A stretch of 64,000 nt of DNA from contig JAJFZO010000064.1 in assembly GCA_021397835.1 (NCBI GenBank), positions 62,001 to 126,000 on the forward strand. Direction: 5' to 3'. The translations under genes and the position numbers were made by a program. Positions 60,401-64,000 of the stretch are shown here, one piece after another (positions within the stretch are counted from its first letter, which is position 1; each line of letters starts with the position of its first letter). Under the pieces are notes generated by a model that saw only the letters and a list, made by a program, of their open reading frames with translations, made no database searches and was not told the origin of the DNA. Source of the DNA: Moringa oleifera (taxonomy: Eukaryota > Streptophyta > Magnoliopsida > Brassicales > Moringaceae).

Positions 60401-63400
60401 CCCAAGCAAAGCTGGGCAACAATTTGAAACTTGTATTGAAGATATATATGATTGGCATTACAATAAACCTGCGAATTGACCTCAAATAGATAGGAACTTT
60501 TACTTCTAATGGATGAGGTAAATGAATAAACTAGAACCTCCAAAATGAGGTGATGGAGTTCTGTTCTGGTATATAAGGTAGCTTTTTCAAATAAATTAAA
60601 GCTTATCGGCTAAGAAAAAGAATGATGAAAGGAGTGAAATGGTGTAGAGGAAAGTAGAAATGTGCCAGCTCTTTCTTCGAGTGCATTTTAATCAAAGAAA
60701 AGAAAGTAGAAAGTAGAGAGGGCAGCAGGAACAATAAATGATGGAGGGGGATTACAAACATACCAGAATGTTATGAGAATGTGTTACTGGAAGTAATAAT
60801 TGATAACTTACATAATTTAGATTTGTATGTTTCCAGAACAATAGAGCAAGATATCACGCTTAATCATGTACTTTATGAGGTAGTTTGAATCTTGATAAAA
60901 CTAAGATATTAGAAATGAAGAAAACTAAAGTTGAAAAAGATAGACCGCAGTTCCTGATAAAACAAAAAGATAAGCGACAAAAAAATAGAAAGTAGCATTC
61001 ATAACATTCACTTGTTCATGTTCTAATGTACTTTATGAAGTAGTACAGTTATTGAGAAAAATAAGATGTTAGAAATGAAGACAACAAAAGTGAAAAAAGA
61101 CAAAGAGGCGGTTCCTAAATAAAGAAAGATAAAGACATGGATAAATAGAAATCAGCATGCACAACATTAACAGACTCCTTGTTTATGTTCTAATGTGAGA
61201 TCACTTTTTATTTTTGATTTTTTTTCCTTTATTAAATTCAGATTCCTTTAGGAGAGTTTTCTTCATTGGCCAAATGGCCCATGGATCTGATGTCAAATTC
61301 TGACATGGTACATGATCCTGATATGAGGTTATTTGAACAAAGAACACATGAAAAGTGTCTGCAAAATGATCTGGAGCGATTATGTACTCATCTTGACCAG
61401 CAAAGTGAGCCACCTGCTGAGGGTAACCTTCACGAACATCTTAGAAGTGCAGAATATGAAAGTGTGACAAAATCAAACCCTGCAAATGATATATATATGG
61501 AAGGAAATATGAACTATACTTTACCTGTGAAAAAATCATTATTAGACGTGGAGGAAAGCTTGAAGAAAGTTGACAGTTTCTCGCGGTGGATCAGTAAGGA
61601 ACTTGGGGAGGTAGATGATCTGCAAATGCAGTCGTCACCTGGTATCTCATGGAGTAATGTTGATTGTGGAACTGTTGTCGATGATCCCTCACTGAGCCCC
61701 TCTCTCTCACAAGATCAACTTTTCAGTATAATTGATTTTTCGCCGAAATGGGCTTATGCAGATGCAGAAATTGAGGTATTGAACATTATCTTACTTGTAG
61801 AAGTGAGTTTTTCTAGAAATTACTAAGTGAAGCTATAATGGTAATTATGTACTCTGCCCCTATGACGGTCTCCATGTTTGACTTCCATGTGTATTGAAAG
61901 TGCATCTGATTGATATCAACTATTTGACCTTTTCAAACTGACCTTTTTTGTTCTAATAGTGTATTCATTTAATGGTATGAAACAAAAATTAAAAGGAAAA
62001 TTTGGAAACCAGTAAGTAATATAACTTCGAATTTCTAAAAATGGATATGTATTTTGAAAGTTGAAATTGTTTTGGGACATCCGAATAAGCAAGGGTGATT
62101 GTCACCATTGAGATTGAGACACTTTTTTGCTTGGAGATATAATATGTGTTATGTTTCAGTAAACATGCATTGTCTAGTCAGTAAATGTTTTTATTATGCT
62201 GTAATGGTGCCACACACACAAACTGAATTTTAGATCCCAAAATGTCCATTTATGGGTAAGATATTATTTCATAGTGAGGGTAAACTTCTTCTGTTTCTTT
62301 TGACAATAATTGGGAATTATTTTATACTGTAAAAGTATGGATTTCACCCTTGGAAAGGTGATATATAGTTTTGCTTATACCACTGCTGTATATTTTTTGG
62401 AGACCTGTGTAATGAAAAAAGTATTTCCACTTCATTTCTTACTTGCTCACATTCTGTTAAACAGGTTCTGATTCTTGGAACATTTCTGAAGAGTCAACAA
62501 GAGGTAACCAAATATAATTGGTCATGTATGTTTGGGGAAGTGGAGGTTCCAGCCAACATCCTAGTAGATGGGGTTCTTTGTTGTCATGCTCCTTCACACA
62601 CTATTGGCCAGGTCCCTTTCTATGTAACTTGTTCCAACCGGTTAGCATGTAGTGAAGTACGAGAATTTGACTACCGAGTTGGCTCTGCTAAAGATGTAAA
62701 TATTGCCGATATTTATGGTGGTTCTACAAATGAAATGCTTCTTCATTTGCGGCTTGAGAAGCTAATATCTCAGAAGTCCTTTGGTCTTGAAAACCTTATT
62801 TTTGAAGATGTTAGAGAGAAACAAAATTCGATCAGTAAAATAATTTTACTAAAGGATGAAGAAGATGCTTACCAGTTGCCAGATCCAATTTCTGAGACAG
62901 AGGTGTACCAACGGAAAGCAAAAGAACAGCTCCTTCACAACAAGATCAAGGAGAAACTGTTTTCATGGCTCATTCATAAAGTGGCAGAATCTGGTAAAGG
63001 GCCAAGTACATTAGATGAGGAGGGGCAGGGTGTTCTGCATTTGGCTGCTGCTCTTGGCTATGATTGGGCCATAAACCCAGTTTTAGCTTCTGGAGTTAGC
63101 ATCAATTTCCGTGATGGTAATGGATGGACTGCTCTTCACTGGGCCGCATTCTGTGGCAGGTATATTCCTCTAAATCATTTTAATGTAGATTTATTTTTTC
63201 ATTGGATGTAGAAAGCAGCTTATGGTATTTTTCATTAGAGCCTTAAATCCAATTCGAATGATATGTGTGGCAAGAAAATTAGGCGAAGTCCATTTAAGAT
63301 TTTCACTTTCACTTTCTCTTTCTCTTTCTCACACTGACACAAGATATGTACAGTCTACAGCAACAAAGGAGCTAAAGTAGATAACGGTTTAGCTGAAACT

Positions 63401-64000
63401 GCATGTTGCTTTCTGTTACATATAGCAAATACAGTACTTATAAAATTTTGCCTAGGTAGCTTGAAATGTCGCAAGTTTTAACCAAATTGGCATTTTAGAT
63501 TTGTTGGTAAATTGTAATTTTTCTCAGGTTCTATCTAATGGGCATTGTGTTTGACATAGCTAATATCTTCTTGTCATACAGCTCTTTCTAACTTGAATTC
63601 TTTTGGATATTAGGGAGCAGACAGTTGCTGTCCTTGTCTCTCTGGGTGCTGCTCCTGGAGCAGTGACAGATCCCTCTCCAGAATTTCCTTTGGGTAGAAC
63701 AGCTGCAGATTTGGCTTCTGGAAATGGACACAAAGGAATCTCTGGTTTTCTTGCCGAGTCAACTCTCACCAGTTACCTTGAATCGCTTACAATGAATGAT
63801 CCAACAGAAAATGGTGCTCCAGAAGCTTCTGGAGCCAAAGCTGTGCAAACTGTTTTGGAGCGAACAGCAACTCCCACAAATGATGGTGATGTGCCTGATG
63901 TACTGTCACTGAAGGATTCGCTTACTGCTGTCTGTAATGCTACACAAGCTGCTGATCGAATACATCAAGTGCTTAGGATGCAGTCATTTCAGCGAAAGAA
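51412..64000 (+). CDS. CAMTA2: Calmodulin-binding transcription activator, CAMTA1/2-type (5' part, 11 exons seen)
   Basis: Nuclear, Ca2+/calmodulin-responsive transcription factor that binds CGCG boxes and controls cold and defence genes. Exons: 51412-51451, 52654-52773, 53236-53351, 53549-53637, 56399-56441, 57683-57821, 58423-58548, 58684-58985, 61242-61775, 62465-63159, 63614 to beyond 64000. All junctions are GT-AG and in phase, giving 863 residues so far. The protein begins MADRASYGLGHRLDIDQLLL. The CG-1 DNA-binding domain (about 18-137) has EAQHRWLRPAEICEILRNY, KVLRYFRKDGHNWRKKKDGK and HIVFVHYLEVKG. A variable acidic/Ser-rich region follows, with TSPTSTLTSLCEDADS and SLKKVDSFSRWISKELGE. 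The TIG/IPT domain (about 504-575) has YNWSCMFGEVEVPANILVDG. Ankyrin repeats start at about 686 (GVLHLAAALGYDWAINPVL, GWTALHWAAFCGRE). The window ends at MQSFQRK, before the IQ and calmodulin-binding motifs. The wording matches CAMTA1/2 rather than CAMTA3. Confidence 0.95.
54990..56230 (+). mobile_element. Degenerate LINE fragment in CAMTA intron 4
   Basis: Translating the plus strand with several frameshifts and stops gives pieces of plant LINE ORF2. Near 55340-55440 it reads FWDDSLTVQIPNLFDIARNKD, in the post-reverse-transcriptase region. Near 55640-55780 there is a FFAWK-like stretch, then a REGLEL and a REN.THILL-like zf-RVT core. A stretch of about 115 bp near the 3' end is tandemly duplicated (55980-56095 and 56102-56218). 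It is in the same orientation as CAMTA. I could not find a target duplication, so the limits are approximate; it is older than the LINE in KUP7. Confidence 0.6.
56700..56900 (-). mobile_element. Possible LINE 3'-end fragment in CAMTA intron 5
   Basis: On the minus strand the sequence reads GGTGGCACATCACTGGAGC, then TTTGTAAATAAAACTTTCAC and a short A run, a common 3'-end layout of plant LINEs (compare the GGCACCCACTCTGGTGCC tail in the KUP7 LINE). It is short and its left limit is unclear. Confidence 0.3.
59251..60080. mobile_element. Probable MITE-like DNA element in CAMTA intron 8
   Basis: The left end, TTTTGAAACTGGACTGGACC, and the complement of the right end, TTTTGAAAACTGAACC, form degenerate terminal inverted repeats. 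GGTCCGGTCCG and AACCGGCAAG occur just inside the left end, and AACCCGGTCC just inside the right end. The centre is AT-rich and noncoding. I found no convincing target-site duplication, and assignment to a superfamily (Mutator-like is possible) is open. Confidence 0.45.

Overview
This is nuclear DNA of a flowering plant, most likely a eudicot. The genes are long and split by GT-AG introns, the intergenic DNA is very AT-rich, there are plant-type transposon remnants, and all recognisable proteins belong to plant families: a PAA1-type copper ATPase, a KUP/HAK potassium transporter, an SC35-type splicing factor, an LRR receptor kinase, alternative oxidase (AOX) and CAMTA. I cannot name the species from the sequence alone.

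Layout. 1-583: last intron and last coding exon of a PAA1/HMA6-like Cu-ATPase (+). 1821-14149: complete KUP7-like K+ transporter (-), ten coding exons, tail-to-tail with PAA1; one intron carries a 5'-truncated LINE with an 18-bp target-site duplication. 14150-24150: promoter of the transporter, then about 10 kb of AT-rich DNA. This contains a diverged tandem array (unit about 1.1 kb, 15950-20380) interrupted by a solo LTR with a 5-bp target duplication, and a second tandem duplication (20872-21750). 24151-27063: SC35-like SR splicing factor (+), eight coding exons. 27064-32359: no supported gene. 32360-35441: MIK2-like LRR receptor kinase (+), two exons. 36166-46325: a dispersed duplication holding two alternative oxidase genes (-), each with a tRNA-Pro(AGG) sequence inside intron 1 on the same strand. 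46330-51050: AT-rich, no gene seen. 51412-64000: 5' two-thirds of a CAMTA1/2-type calmodulin-binding transcription activator (+), running off the window, with LINE and MITE-like insertions in its introns.

The most striking observation is the AOX/tRNA duplication. In the copy at 36.4-39.4 kb the AOX reading frame is broken in three places but the nested tRNA-Pro folds perfectly. In the copy at 43.6-46.3 kb the AOX is intact (336 aa, all di-iron ligands and both regulatory cysteines) but the nested tRNA has lost pairs in its acceptor and T stems. The two nested genes therefore appear to have decayed reciprocally after duplication.

The genes form no operon or pathway. Shared themes are organelle redox and metal functions (PAA1, AOX), K+ nutrition and stress signalling (CAMTA, LRR-RLK). 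CAMTA-type CGCG boxes occur upstream of both KUP7 and CAMTA itself, but any regulatory link is a hypothesis. Exon boundaries are my own reading of GT-AG sites and protein-family conservation, without transcript data.
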